A stretch of DNA of 64,000 bases from Saccharomyces paradoxus (Eukaryota > Ascomycota > Saccharomycetes > Saccharomycetales > Saccharomycetaceae): assembly GCF_002079055.1 (NCBI RefSeq), contig NC_047492.1, positions 232,035 to 296,034 of the forward strand. Reading direction: 5' to 3'. The notes under the pieces were generated by a model that saw only the letters and a list, made by a program, of their open reading frames with translations, had not been told where the DNA came from and made no database searches. Made by a program: the position numbers and the translations under genes. How positions within the stretch are numbered: position 1 is the stretch's first letter; each line of letters opens with the position of its first letter. Shown one piece after another: positions 1 to 8,947 of this stretch.

Positions 1-1794
1 CTTGGCTAGCTCAAGTACTTGGGAGCTTATTGGTCTTGTGTATATTTTGTCAAGAGGTATGATGGTAACACGCTTGCGTAACCTTCCTCTTTCCAACAGC
101 TGAGTGGCCGTCTGGGAGTCCTGTACAACGACATTGAAAAGCCTGCCTCCAGCACACGTTTGCAAAGCAGTAGAATAACGAATATTATCATCATCTAATT
201 GGAAAAGTTGACCCACCACGCCATGGACAAAGCTGGCTTTAAAATCAGGATAAGGTTTCGTATAGTTAAATTCCAGGTTTGTCACGCGCCTTTTTAAATA
301 TTCAGAATCCTTACATATTTGGTAATATTGACTCTTCAATTTATTCTCCCTTTGCTTTAAATCTTTAATTCGCGATGGATCAAATCCATATTCGACTAGT
401 TGGGCTTGCAGTTTATCACAAATTCCTTGACATTCTTTAACATGCTTCATATTCAATTTGTTATCATTTGTGGCTTCCTTTAATTTAGGTTCAATAGTCA
501 ACAGCTCCTTCTTCAACAGCTCCATTTTCATGTTTGATTTCTTTATCGCCAGGGAAATGTCGTTCAACTCAGTCTTTGCTTTGGCCAACTGTGCATTATA
601 ACCGCCGTCTGCGGCACCAGTCGATGAAATACCCGTGGTTAAAGTGGACACTAATTCTTCTTTCCGTTTATAAAGATCCCTTTGTCTACTGAGCTGCTCC
701 TGTACCATTTTATAATCCTTTTCGGTGTTGGCGTATGCCGATTTCTTTTCAGTTAGTTTTGTAGAGGAGCTTGCAATTTCTGATTCTAGAACTTTTAATT
801 TTTCACTAGTGTCATTTAAATTTTCCACTTTTATCGAAAGTGAAGTTTTCAAACGAGAAATTTCATTTAAAAGGTCGTTCTCCTTATTTTCCAACTTGGA
901 AATTGTACCCTCCTTGTCTAGTTCCTTTTCCTTCTGAAGCTTGATTTCCTCAACATCTTCGTTCAGACTGTCAATTTCTTGGGTGGTTTTCTCAATAAAT
1001 TCATTCAACATTTTCATACGGGTCTCACCATTCTCTAAGGTTTCTCTTATCGATGTATGCTTATGTTTAATGTTATAGTAATCATGAGATACCACAATTC
1101 TTTCGGTTTTCTCCAAATCAGTTTGAGTAGATTGGAATTCTAGGAACATTCTCTTTTCGTTTCGAAGTTTTTCCAGTTTAGGTTCAATCTCTTCGGTTAA
1201 AAGAGTCCTGTTCTCTTGCAATTTAGTTTCCTTCTTAGACATTGTTCTTTCTGCCTTTTCCCTACGATCTTCGAACATCTTTGTCCCAGCTGCCTCTTCG
1301 ATCAATGATAAAATCTCTGAGGGTTTCATATTCAAAACCTTTGTAATTTTACCTTGCATGATTAAAAAATTAGGATTATTGATATTTAACTGCACGGATT
1401 GAAATAATTGCAAAACGGATTGTTGGGGTGCCCTGTGCCCATTTATCAGATACTTGGAAGTTCCACCAAGCACAACTTGCCTTGTAACAGAAATTTGGGG
1501 GGAGTTAGTAAACCCAATGGGAGAATTTGATTTATCGGTATTATCAAAAACGATGGTTACGCTTGCCTTTGTAACACCAGCTTGGCCACGCTTATAGATC
1601 AGGTCTTGCAAACTCGATGCTCGAACAGTGCTCATTGATGCTATACCCAGCACGAAGCAAATGGCATCCAAGATGTTCGACTTACCAGACCCATTTAAAC
1701 CCGTAATGGCATTGAATTGAGGATCCCAGTCAGTAATGACCGTTCTTGTAGCGTACGATTTGAAACCATCAATAATCAACTCCTCCACCTTCAT
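1..1794 (-). CDS. SMC2: Smc2, condensin ATPase subunit (N-terminal half, runs off the window)
   Basis: Smc2 pairs with Smc4 to form the ATPase core of condensin, which compacts and resolves chromosomes in mitosis. The reading frame starts at the ATG at 1794-1792 and stays open to base 1, giving 598 codons of a protein that is about 1170 residues in S. cerevisiae. The N-terminal ABC half shows a Walker A motif GLNGSGKSN at residues 32-40. The long coiled coil follows, and the sequence leaves the window inside the hinge (motif IPLDKIYTRP near residue 580). The second coiled coil, signature motif and Walker B lie outside. Start chosen because residue 1 opens the canonical MKVEELIIDGFKSYA terminus. 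An MCB box lies 142 bp upstream. Confidence 0.97.
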   Translation of the reverse strand, partial: MKVEELIIDGFKSYATRTVITDWDPQFNAITGLNGSGKSNILDAICFVLGIASMSTVRASSLQDLIYKRGQAGVTKASVTIVFDNTDKSNSPIGFTNSPQISVTRQVVLGGTSKYLINGHRAPQQSVLQLFQSVQLNINNPNFLIMQGKITKVLNMKPSEILSLIEEAAGTKMFEDRREKAERTMSKKETKLQENRTLLTEEIEPKLEKLRNEKRMFLEFQSTQTDLEKTERIVVSHDYYNIKHKHTSIRETLENGETRMKMLNEFIEKTTQEIDSLNEDVEEIKLQKEKELDKEGTISKLENKENDLLNEISRLKTSLSIKVENLNDTSEKLKVLESEIASSSTKLTEKKSAYANTEKDYKMVQEQLSRQRDLYKRKEELVSTLTTGISSTGAADGGYNAQLAKAKTELNDISLAIKKSNMKMELLKKELLTIEPKLKEATNDNKLNMKHVKECQGICDKLQAQLVEYGFDPSRIKDLKQRENKLKSQYYQICKDSEYLKRRVTNLEFNYTKPYPDFKASFVHGVVGQLFQLDDDNIRYSTALQTCAGGRLFNVVVQDSQTATQLLERGRLRKRVTIIPLDKIYTRPISSQVLELAK

Positions 1795-2195
1795 GCAGTA
1801 AAAATGCTAAAATTGACTTGTGTGTTTGCGTCCTCTGTTTCGAGGTTTCCTTACCTGTGCCGATTGTTTGCTCTTGTTGATCTTAAAATTACAAATGCCC
1901 ATCACCAGAACTGCACAACACGCTAATCACTATAAACGCGTGAAGTATAAAGCCATCTTATCCAAGCAAGAAAACAAATCACCCACGGAACAATGCTTCA
2001 CGAGTGAGGGAACGTTTTATAAGAGTGTACTAAAGATTTTACTTTGAAGAAATATTCTATTACTACAAAAACTAATTTAGATATTTTTCTTTAAAAAATA
2101 AGTGTTGTTATATTGTATTGTTTCGCTTTGAGGAATTTTTGAGTTATCTTTTTTTTTTTTTAAATCTTGCTTAAAGAATGACTATTTTACATAAT
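1795..2195. promoter_or_regulatory. SMC2 promoter with an MCB box (and RPL2A 3' flank)
   Basis: This 401-bp stretch lies between the SMC2 start and the RPL2A stop; both genes are on the minus strand. A perfect MluI cell-cycle box, ACGCGT, sits at 1936-1941, the site class bound by MBF (Mbp1/Swi6) in late G1. The part next to RPL2A has a T-rich run at 2151-2162, likely in its 3' processing region. Short open frames here look accidental. Confidence 0.6.
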
Positions 2196-3105
2196 CTAAT
2201 CTTGGGTCTTTTGAGAACCACGTAACAAACCAGTTCTTCTGGCGGCAATCAAACCGGCCTTTTGACCAGAAACGGCACCTCTAGATATAGTAGAAGCCTT
2301 ACCAATATGTTGATGGTTACCACCACCGTGAGGGTGATCAACTGGATTCATGGCAACACCACGGGTCTTTGGCCAAGAGTTTCTCTTCAATCTGTACTTG
2401 TGGAAAGCACGACCAGCCTTCAACAATGGCTTGTCAACTCTACCACCACCGGCAATGACACCGATGACACCTCTAGCGTCAGAAGAAATAACCTTCTTGG
2501 CACCGGATGGTAATCTGACTCTGGTCTTGTTTTCATCTGGGTTGTGACCAATGATGATAACGTAGTTACCAGAAGCTCTAGCTAGAGCGCCTCTGTCACC
2601 TGGCTTTTCTTCAACATTAGAGACAATGGTACCTTCTGGGACGGAACCCAATGGCAAGACGTTACCGACGTTCAAAGAAGCCTTCTTACCGGCGTAAATG
2701 AATTGACCAGTGTGGACACCTTCGTTAGCAATGAAGATTTCTTCACGCAATCTGTACTTGTATGGGTCACGGAAGACAACCTTGGCCAATGGGGCACCTC
2801 TACCGGAGTCGTGGACGATTTGCTTAACGATACCACGAATGTAACCGTGACGTTCAGCATAATCCAAAGTTCTCAACTTGGCAGCACCTTGTCTCAATCT
2901 GGTGTGGGAGGTGAAGATAGAACCAGCACCCTTTCTTTGGTTACGAATAACTCTACCTGAACGAAAAATAATGAGAAGAAACACAGTTCTGTTAGTACAG
3001 ATGATACATTTTCAACGAAAGGAATAAATGAACTATAATAGGGTGCGATGACATTGCGCCACTACGACATTCACAGTTGCTAAAACATAATGCTAACATA
3101 CCCAT
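2196..3105 (-). CDS. RPL2A: Ribosomal protein uL2 (Rpl2a), spliced
   Basis: Component of the large 60S subunit near the peptidyl-transferase centre. Exon 1 is only four bases, ATGG, at 3105-3102; exon 2 is 2956-2196. Joined, they encode 254 residues, the usual uL2 length, starting [11 protein letters not shown]. The intron (3101-2957, 145 nt) has the canonical 5' splice site GTATGT, a perfect branch site TACTAAC at 2997-2991 and a TCAG 3' site. The C-terminal part contains the conserved loop [11 protein letters not shown], whose histidine is important for peptidyl transfer in the family. Reading straight through from an in-frame codon inside the intron gives a false [10 protein letters not shown]-terminus, so the spliced model is preferred. 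S. cerevisiae has a near-identical paralogue, RPL2B. Confidence 0.97.
2957..3101 (-). other. RPL2A: RPL2A spliceosomal intron
   Basis: The 145-nt intron shows all three yeast signals: GTATGT at its 5' end (3101-3096), TACTAAC at 2997-2991, and CAG at its 3' end, about 34 nt beyond the branch site. It splits the second codon after the fourth base of the coding sequence. Confidence 0.95.
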
Positions 3106-3794
3106 TGCTTATTGATCTAATGGTTTCTTGGTTGACTCAGAAATAGTTATTATTCACTAAAAAAAGACCCTAGTAAGAGAAATACGTGCTGATGATACTG
3201 AAGGAGGAGGGGAGGGTTCAATCGATCATGCGTATGCGATAGTGCATTGCGTAGTAATCGATAGGTTCACATCCATGTGCAATGGCTAGTTAGTGGTGCG
3301 GTTTGGCAATTCCCATACTATGCCAGAGTGATTGGATCCTGCTGAGCGATGCCAAACCATTGACTGTAGGTCCAAACCATACTGGAGCCCTGCTTGGAAG
3401 CAGTGGCAGAGTAGGCGGGGAAAGCTTGGCCGCTAGGCAGAACTGCCTGTATGTTTACCAGGAAATTGGGACGGACCTCTGTCTACAGTACTAACGGACG
3501 CAGAAGGGGAAGTGGGAAAAGTGGGAGACCATGAGGTAAGAGGCTTTCACAATTTTCTTTGGAAAGCGCGCGCAGAGCAAGGCCTCATTATTTTAAAAAA
3601 GCAGCTCTTACACGAATAAGAAATGGGTGTTGGAGGATGTACGGATGAAGAAGTGCATAGTCTTCGAAAGTATTGCATTGCCGCAAAAGGAAAGAAAATA
3701 ATAGGTAGAATTTAGTTTTATTTAGCCATTAACGAACATATGTATTTTATGTCACTTTCTTACTGTTTGTACTCCATCTCAATTGTATAAAGCT
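3106..3794. promoter_or_regulatory. RPL2A promoter with Rap1-like site pair
   Basis: A 689-bp gene-free stretch upstream of RPL2A. Read on the minus strand, 3647-3636 gives CATCCGTACATC, a strong Rap1-type match, and 3630-3621 gives ACACCCATTT, a weaker one. Paired Rap1 sites in close tandem are the standard upstream activator of yeast ribosomal-protein genes. The distance to the ATG (about 520 bp) is longer than average, and no binding data are available here. A small open frame at 3303-3494 has no coding character. Confidence 0.5.
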
Positions 3795-4634
3795 CTAAGC
3801 AGCGGCCACAGTTGGACGATCAGAAGAAGAAGCTGGTGGAGGTGGGACATTGTTGGTTTCTGCATTGTCTTGCACTTCTTGTGCTGGCTCTGCTGGCTCT
3901 ACTGGCGCTGCTAATGCTGCTGGAGGAGGATCGCGCGCATTTGTTAGGTTATCCTTGACCAGTTGTTTAATTTCTTGAATCTTGGAGACGTAGGCGGGCT
4001 TTACAATTATCGGTTTGCCCCTCAAAGTAGCTGTCTTAACCACATTGTCACAAATGTCCCCAATGGGGGTTTCAGATTGTAAAGTAACCAAAGCGGCAGT
4101 AATCTGGTGTGGAGCAAAGGGAATACACTTCCTCCTATACACTTTGGACCTATAAATCCAGATCTCTTGTGGCGAGTAAAGCTGAAACAACTCACGGATC
4201 TCACTGTCGGTGATATCATCTGGCAAATCGTGACAGTATACCGTGTCCGCAGCAGTTTCTGGTGTTTTCTTATCCTTCTTTTTTTCCTTGGGATTTTTAG
4301 CGTCTGCATCTGGAGTAGAAGTTGCCTCGTAGGGGACGTGCAATTTTAAGAATAGTTTCTGATTTTGGAAAACGGTTCCGTTCAGGTCTTTAATGGCCTT
4401 CAGAGCCAAAGTGTTGTTTGCAAACTGGGCAAACGCTATACCTAGCGGTTTGCGAGGGTTATTACTGTGCCTTTTGCTGAACCTGCGAACTGTCTGTGTT
4501 GGAATCAAGACTGAGCTGGCGCCATAATTGTTCAGGAAGGTGTGTAGGTCACGCTCACTGGCCGTGAAAGGCAGGTTCGAAATGTAAACTGTGGTAATGG
4601 TAGTGGTGGTGTCAGTGCTCACTTGTTCTGTCAT
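3795..4634 (-). CDS. RRT5: Rrt5-like protein with two RRM domains
   Basis: Encodes 279 residues (about 289 in S288C). RRM 1 spans roughly residues 15-100, with RNP2-like VYISNLPF and an RNP1-like KPLGIAFAQF segment. RRM 2 spans about 130-215 and starts VYCHDLPDD. A lysine-rich linker separates them, and the C-terminal ~50 residues are rich in Pro and Ala. S. cerevisiae RRT5 came out of a screen for altered rDNA transcription and is expressed in sporulation; its biochemical role is unknown. Two MSE (Ndt80) motifs 120-145 bp upstream agree with meiotic expression. RNA binding is inferred from the domains only. Confidence 0.9.
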   Translation of the reverse strand: MTEQVSTDTTTTITTVYISNLPFTASERDLHTFLNNYGASSVLIPTQTVRRFSKRHSNNPRKPLGIAFAQFANNTLALKAIKDLNGTVFQNQKLFLKLHVPYEATSTPDADAKNPKEKKKDKKTPETAADTVYCHDLPDDITDSEIRELFQLYSPQEIWIYRSKVYRRKCIPFAPHQITAALVTLQSETPIGDICDNVVKTATLRGKPIIVKPAYVSKIQEIKQLVKDNLTNARDPPPAALAAPVEPAEPAQEVQDNAETNNVPPPPASSSDRPTVAAA

Positions 4635-4753
4635 TGCGTGTGCGTTTGCGTGTGTGTATGCGTATGCGTAGCCTTATACCAAGTTATGTGTTATTACTTT
4701 AGAAAAGGGAATCGCAATTTGTTTTATATAATCATTCACATTTTGTTGCTATA

Positions 4754-4776
4754 ATTTGTGACGTTTCTTTTGTGGC
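4754..4776 (-). promoter_or_regulatory. Two middle-sporulation elements (MSE) upstream of RRT5
   Basis: On the minus strand, GTCACAAAT (4762-4754) and GCCACAAAA (4776-4768) both fit the Ndt80 consensus NCRCAAAW. They sit in tandem 120-145 bp upstream of the RRT5 ATG at 4634. RRT5 is known to be induced in sporulation in S. cerevisiae, so the sites make functional sense; occupancy is not shown. Confidence 0.6.
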
Positions 4777-4927
4777 ACAACGGCGGGAAGATGATAAAAA
4801 AAAAAGAAATAAAAAAACCGTGCTGGATATTAAGATAAATTTTCCTTCAATTAAGATAATAAAACATGTTATATAAAATCAGACAAAATAATATGTAAAT
4901 TTTTAACGTATTATAATCTTAAAAAGT

Positions 4928-5107
4928 TTATTTCTTGGCAGCAGCCAAAGCCTTAGCAGTACCGTGTAGAGCATGCTTGTGGTTTCTTCTAAACTTTGGA
5001 TCAACACCTTTCAAAGAAGGGTACTTGTAGGTCTTTGGCTTCTTAATACCGTTTCTGTGAGCCTTTCTGGTTTGGTTGTGAGCGGTATGGTTCTTAGACT
5101 TAGCCAT
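4928..5107 (-). CDS. RPL29: Ribosomal protein eL29 (Rpl29)
   Basis: A 59-residue, strongly basic protein of the 60S subunit, intronless. The frame starts at the ATG at 5107-5105 with [12 protein letters not shown] and ends at TAA 4930-4928 after ALAAAKK, which is the full family length. It is easy to miss because of its size. Rap1-like sites about 575-605 bp upstream are candidates for its activation. eL29 joins the ribosome late and is non-essential in yeast. Confidence 0.96.
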
Positions 5108-5959
5108 TTTCTGAGGAAGACGATGAATGCGCGCAGCAATTGCGAGTTGTCAAAAAAGTTAGTAAAAAAGATTCATAATGGCGGAGGGGAGTGGCGTGGT
5201 TGCTAACTGCCAATCTGAAGTGATGCTTACATGGCAACTAGAAATGAAGTATACTAATAGTGATTAAGTATTCCAAAAGGAGCGTTGCTTATAAGTTCAA
5301 ACATCGGTAATTTTCTAGTATTTTCTTTTTTCCTCTATATGCCATTCAGAGCATCTCAGATTTGGCTACCAGCATTTCCAGTGGGGAGATGGCGAGTGCA
5401 TGATAATGTAACGTACTTTCTAACTGTATTGTTGTTCCGAGGATCTTGAATATTGAAAGGAGAATGTTACAAAATAATGGGTTGAATCTTAAAATATGCA
5501 GTATTGAAATATCTTGAAATTGTATGTATCCAGAGATTATGCCAAAGCCTAAAGGGAAAATCGTGGACTTCCTACATTGAGAATATGGTTGGTTTTCCCG
5601 AGCGCGGCTAGGAACATTTTTTTTCCCTCGCAGTAAAAAAAAAACAACCAAAAATCGGAAACTAGAAAAAATTAACAGGTACTGTATGGGTTTAAGAAGA
5701 TGCACGGATGCGAGACGAAACAGGCAAGCCCACATAAGAAAAAAAAACAAACTACGTCCCCCTTTCCACCAGTATATGTGTGTGATTCAGCATTGCTCTC
5801 CGAAAGAAAGATCATGTTTACTTTATTTTATTTTACTTTAATTTTAGTTTATTTATTTACTTTCTAAATACAGTAGGTTAAATAAGGATCGGGTTTTTGA
5901 AGAAATGGTAACAAGACCCAGAATAAATATGAATATAGGGGATATGACAGATAAACAGA
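5108..5959. promoter_or_regulatory. RPL29 upstream region with Rap1-like pair
   Basis: 852 bp between RPL29 and the end of QCR6. The minus strand reads AAACCCATACAGT at 5693-5681 and GCATCCGTGCATC near 5712-5699, two neighbouring Rap1-type sites. T/A-rich runs surround them (5617-5645, 5738-5750), as in other ribosomal-protein promoters. An open frame of 134 codons on the minus strand (5346-5750) overlaps this region, but it has a composition typical of noncoding AT-rich DNA and I do not call it. Confidence 0.5.
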
Positions 5960-6403
5960 CTACTTTAATTTGTCAAATAATCTAGGTGCCGTAGCAGTGT
6001 CCAAATAGTGCTGTAGATGGAAGAATTCCTCCACACAGTCCTCCTTGTGTTCAAGATCAGCGTAGCCGGGTTGCTGTTGCTGTATCTTAACTCTTTCAGC
6101 ACACTCCTCGTAGTGGTGTACCAGCGCCTTACCCTCCTCCGTGTTCTTAAAATGTTCTCTCAAATCTTCCAATTGGTCAGTGACTTCTTCTTCTTCTTCA
6201 TCTTCATCATCGTCTTCATCTTCATCTTCGTCCTCATCTTCATCTCCATCTCCCTCTTCCTTTCCTTCTTCGTTCTCTTCTCCTCCTTCTTCGTTCTCTT
6301 GTTCATGCTGCTCCTTATCGTCATCTTCGGCCGCGGCCACGACAGGCACAACGGTTACCTTTAGTTGTTCCCAGTAGTCACCAACTAGTTCCAACACGCC
6401 CAT
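5960..6403 (-). CDS. QCR6: Qcr6, acidic hinge subunit of cytochrome bc1 complex
   Basis: Subunit 6 of respiratory complex III (ubiquinol-cytochrome c reductase), on the intermembrane-space side of the inner membrane, where it contacts cytochrome c1. The 147 residues have three parts: a short N-terminus (MGVLELVGDYWEQ), a long Asp/Glu run at about residues 26-75, and a conserved helical hairpin (about 80-147) with the two CX(n)C pairs typical of the hinge family (EECAERV and EDCVEEFF). The acidic run is coded by GAA/GAT triplets and differs in make-up from the S288C version I remember, as expected for an unstable repeat. The first ATG gives the family length. Confidence 0.96.
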   Translation of the reverse strand: MGVLELVGDYWEQLKVTVVPVVAAAEDDDKEQHEQENEEGGEENEEGKEEGDGDEDEDEDEDEDDDEDEEEEEVTDQLEDLREHFKNTEEGKALVHHYEECAERVKIQQQQPGYADLEHKEDCVEEFFHLQHYLDTATAPRLFDKLK

Positions 6404-6704
6404 TTTCTATTTTTTTCTTCTTTTTCCTTGTGTCTAGGTGTATATGTATATATATGCTCTGTGTTTCTGTGCTTCTGTGCTTCTGTGTGAGTGCTTGAGT
6501 GCTTGCGTGCGCTCGTGTGTGTGAGTATATAATATGTGTGCAAATAAGCGCCAACCAATACTGCCCTTAAGATAGAGTAGGTCCCAAATCTCGAAACCCG
6601 GTGTGGGCCACTTTCCAGCAGCGCGCCTCTTATAACAAGCAACGCGCAGGGGAGGCGTGCCCCGGTCCGATATGCCCGGGAGCGTGCGTCCCATTGGTGC
6701 ACGG
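6404..6704. promoter_or_regulatory. QCR6 promoter / PHO4 3' flank
   Basis: About 300 bp with a CCAAT pentamer at 6555-6559 and an inverted one (ATTGG) near 6693, candidates for Hap2/3/4/5, which drives respiratory genes. A TG-rich stretch at 6446-6540 contains short tandem repeats of gtgcttctgt type. A CACGTG E-box at 6706-6711 overlaps the PHO4 stop codon just distal to this stretch. Confidence 0.4.
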
Positions 6705-7649
6705 TCACGTGCTCCCATTCTGCTGTAAGTGACGGATGTACCGGCAGGCGGCCTCCACTGTTGTCGCTTTGGACGGTGCGGCAGACACGTTTTGCTGTTT
6801 CCATTCCGCGGGGATTAGAGACGACAGTTCGTGCAACGCGACCGCCAGCCGGTTACGCCGTGCTTGCTCCGCATGCTTGTGCGACTCGCGCTTGTCATCA
6901 TCCACGAGGGCGCCCGATGACCGTCGTTTAGTCAGCGACCGCGAATTGCTCAACCCGTGAGGCGCGATTACAGGCGACTCACTCGCTACGACAACGCCTT
7001 CACTACTGTTGGTCTTGGTCGTAGCCGGTGATACACGCCTGGTGTTGTTCGACGGCAGAATAACTTTCGGATATTGCTTTGGTTTCGGTTTCGGAGTTGG
7101 GATAACGCTGTCGGGCAATTCAAATAGTGAGGTGGCCGAATCCGGCCCGGCCTTTCCTCTGCGCTTGTTCAAATACGGACTACTATTCATCTTGTTTTTG
7201 GTGACTTTGTTAGCGGATGTTGAAGAAGTGGATGTTGTAGAAGTAGTAGTTGCAACCAAGTTAGGCGAAATAGTTACAGGCACTGCATTTTGAGTGTGAA
7301 TTAGTGGCGAGTATAATAGCCGCGGCTTGATTGTAGCAGTAGTAGCCGGGGAGTGGTGTGCATGTGACGGCATCATCCAGTCCATGTCTATACCTTCCAC
7401 CAGCTCAAAAGCACGGTCAAGATCGTCCAATGCGAGACTATCTTGTTCATTCTCATTCTCGTTCCCATTCTCGCTGCCGTTCCGATTCTCTTGATTGTTT
7501 AGTTCGTCGTTTTGTCCATTCAAGTCCTCGCGCTCATCATGCCGTTTCGTGTTTACGGTGATAAAGTCCCCGACTTTATCAAGGATGCTGCTCTTGGGCT
7601 CTAGGTCGTCCACGAAACCGTGTATTCCCTCAGAAGTTGTACGGCCCAT
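6705..7649 (-). CDS. PHO4: Pho4, bHLH activator of the phosphate-starvation regulon
   Basis: Transcription factor that binds CACGTG/CACGTT and activates PHO5, PHO84 and other PHO genes when phosphate is low; the cyclin-kinase Pho80-Pho85 phosphorylates it and keeps it cytoplasmic. The protein has 314 residues. The acidic activation region is around 70-100 (ALDDLDRAFELVEG). SP dipeptides that match the Pho85 sites occur near residues 113, 128 and in ASESPVIAPHG. The C-terminal basic helix-loop-helix (about 252-314) has the base-contacting H, E, R and R of the KHAEQARRNRL segment and no leucine zipper, as in S. cerevisiae. Many substitutions and small indels relative to S288C support a sister-species assignment. 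Confidence 0.97.
   Translation of the reverse strand: MGRTTSEGIHGFVDDLEPKSSILDKVGDFITVNTKRHDEREDLNGQNDELNNQENRNGSENGNENENEQDSLALDDLDRAFELVEGIDMDWMMPSHAHHSPATTATIKPRLLYSPLIHTQNAVPVTISPNLVATTTSTTSTSSTSANKVTKNKMNSSPYLNKRRGKAGPDSATSLFELPDSVIPTPKPKPKQYPKVILPSNNTRRVSPATTKTNSSEGVVVASESPVIAPHGLSNSRSLTKRRSSGALVDDDKRESHKHAEQARRNRLAVALHELSSLIPAEWKQQNVSAAPSKATTVEAACRYIRHLQQNGST
6706..6711. promoter_or_regulatory. CACGTG E-box overlapping the PHO4 stop codon
   Basis: The palindrome CACGTG, the core site of Pho4 and Cbf1, is formed by the last sense codon (ACG, Thr) and the TGA stop of PHO4. It lies about 303 bp upstream of the QCR6 ATG. Either factor could act on QCR6 from here; this is inference from the motif alone. 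Confidence 0.45.
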
Positions 7650-7943
7650 GACTCGTCGTGCTCTTGTTCTATCTCCTCTTGCTCATCTCTTCTCTTTTGC
7701 TCTCTCCGAAGCATGACTTCTTTCCTCATTATATACATTTTTCTATGGCCAAGACTCATTTGCCAATTATTTCCGTGCGAGCGGCCGGGTCAGCCTTTCG
7801 CCTTGTATATTGTGGGCGAGGCAAAAAAAAAAAAAAGAAAACGAGGAAAACCGCACTTGCAGAATAGGAAACACACAGACAAACACATACACACCATACG
7901 CAGAGAAGGCAAGGCAGCAAGAAAAAACTGTGGGAACGTAGAA
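7650..7943. promoter_or_regulatory. Divergent PHO4 / small-gene promoter
   Basis: A 294-bp intergene between two divergent starts (PHO4 at 7649, the 96-residue gene at 7944). It holds a poly-A run at 7821-7833 that would serve as a nucleosome-poor dA:dT tract. No clear regulatory consensus was seen beyond this. Confidence 0.3.
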
Positions 7944-8234
7944 ATGAACTTACCTACGGCACCAACTCCTAACAAACATTTGAGCATACCTGATTTGAGG
8001 TTCGAGAAAGTGTTCAAGAAAGCATTGTATAGGGAACTGGCACCCTCATCGTCCCGCTCACGAAAGTTAGGAGTAATTACGAAAGTTGTGATTCGCGATG
8101 TGTTGCTCATGCCTCTATTGCAGAGCTTTGTTTTATCACTCGCGCTTATGGGCGTTAAGGAATGGCTACATTACATACGCCTGAAAGGACGAACCCTAGG
8201 CGACCGCATTAGACAGAGACTTTTTCCAATCTAA
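7944..8234 (+). CDS. Small conserved-looking membrane protein, unknown function
   Basis: Encodes 96 residues from the ATG at 7944. The first part contains IPDLRFEKVFKKALYREL (about 15-32). A Ser/Arg-rich linker follows, then a hydrophobic segment at about 46-72 (VVIRDVLLMPLLQSF onward) that could cross a membrane, and a basic amphipathic tail (LKGRTLGDRIRQRL). This layout recalls small fungal proteins of unknown function that share an IPDLRFE motif; I am not certain of the family name. The frame is open further upstream, but there it crosses a poly-A run and PHO4 promoter sequence, so I take 7944. The opposite strand carries the frame I associate with S288C YFR035C, which I consider a shadow of this gene. 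Confidence 0.65.
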   Translation: MNLPTAPTPNKHLSIPDLRFEKVFKKALYRELAPSSSRSRKLGVITKVVIRDVLLMPLLQSFVLSLALMGVKEWLHYIRLKGRTLGDRIRQRLFPI

Positions 8235-8342
8235 ATAACACATATAATTGTATCTCTTTTTATATCAACCTAGTTTTGCTGTATAAGAGCCGAGCAGAGT
8301 ATGCAAAATAGAGATACGAAGAATGGATGAAAAAAAGAGAAA

Positions 8343-8415
8343 AGCCCTGTAGGGGGCTCGAACCCCTAACCTTATGATTAAGAGTCATACGCGCTACCGA
8401 TTGCGCCAACAAGGC
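8343..8415 (-). tRNA. tK(CUU): tRNA-Lys (anticodon CUU)
   Basis: The minus strand from 8415 to 8343 folds as a 73-nt tRNA. The acceptor stem pairs GCCTTGT with ACAGGGC, with T as discriminator. The D-arm contains box A (TGGCGCAATCGG) and the T-arm box B (GGTTCGAGCCC). The anticodon loop reads ACTCTTAAT, giving CUU for the lysine codon AAG. No intron. A T7 run on the minus strand at 8336-8330 fits a Pol III terminator. S288C carries a tK(CUU) gene on the same chromosome. Confidence 0.96.
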
Positions 8416-8590
8416 ACTCTAATCTCTGGTTTTTGTGGGCTAAAAAGAGCACCATATCTATCATATTTGTTTATTTCTCTTTTTTCTCCCTTCTCTTTGT
8501 CCTTTCACTTTCCACAAAAGTAAAGAAATAGTGGATCTATAATGTCACATATAGGTAATTAGCGGCATAAAAAACAAACCATTACACTCG

Positions 8591-8947
8591 ATGATTAGAA
8601 GGGCCCCTACCACCTTGCAGCTTAGCCACGACGACGTGTCCTCCCTGATCGACGATCTCAACGAGCAGAAGCTCAAGCAACAGCTAAATATCGAAAAGAC
8701 AAAATACTTCCAAGGGAAAAATGGCGGATCGCTACACTCCCATACGGACATCCAAGACGTGTCACAGAATATCGAAGACAACGATAATGATGACGATGAC
8801 GACATGTCATCTTACAACGACAAACCAGCCTCTGTCGCGCACAATAGGGTCCTCAATTCCTTGCATTTGTCTACTGACAGCAATACCGCCCACGAGACGT
8901 CCAATGCAACCGACAACCACAACCCTTTTTACATTCGCGAGGAATAA
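8591..8947 (+). CDS. CDC26: Cdc26, anaphase-promoting complex subunit
   Basis: Small subunit of the APC/C ubiquitin ligase; its N-terminus inserts into the TPR superhelix of Cdc16 and stabilises it. The protein has 118 residues (124 in S288C). The N-terminal MIRRAPTTLQLSHDDV is the conserved Cdc16-binding stretch, followed by a helix (SLIDDLNEQKLKQQL). The rest is low-complexity with an Asp run (about 62-71) and is poorly conserved. The Pol III gene tK(CUU) is just upstream and points away from it. Confidence 0.95.
   Translation: MIRRAPTTLQLSHDDVSSLIDDLNEQKLKQQLNIEKTKYFQGKNGGSLHSHTDIQDVSQNIEDNDNDDDDDMSSYNDKPASVAHNRVLNSLHLSTDSNTAHETSNATDNHNPFYIREE

Noticed and set aside
3303-3494. 63-codon plus-strand frame in the RPL2A upstream region
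   Set aside because: Short, no domain, crosses a promoter region; nothing distinguishes it from chance.
5346-5750. 134-codon open frame on the minus strand upstream of RPL29
   Set aside because: Phe/Leu/Ile-rich composition typical of AT-rich noncoding DNA, overlaps the Rap1-site promoter, and has no recognisable domain.
7790-8110. 106-codon minus-strand frame, probably equal to S288C YFR035C
   Set aside because: Entirely antisense to the better-looking 96-codon gene; its C-terminal half is a poly-Phe stretch read from the poly-A run in the PHO4 promoter.
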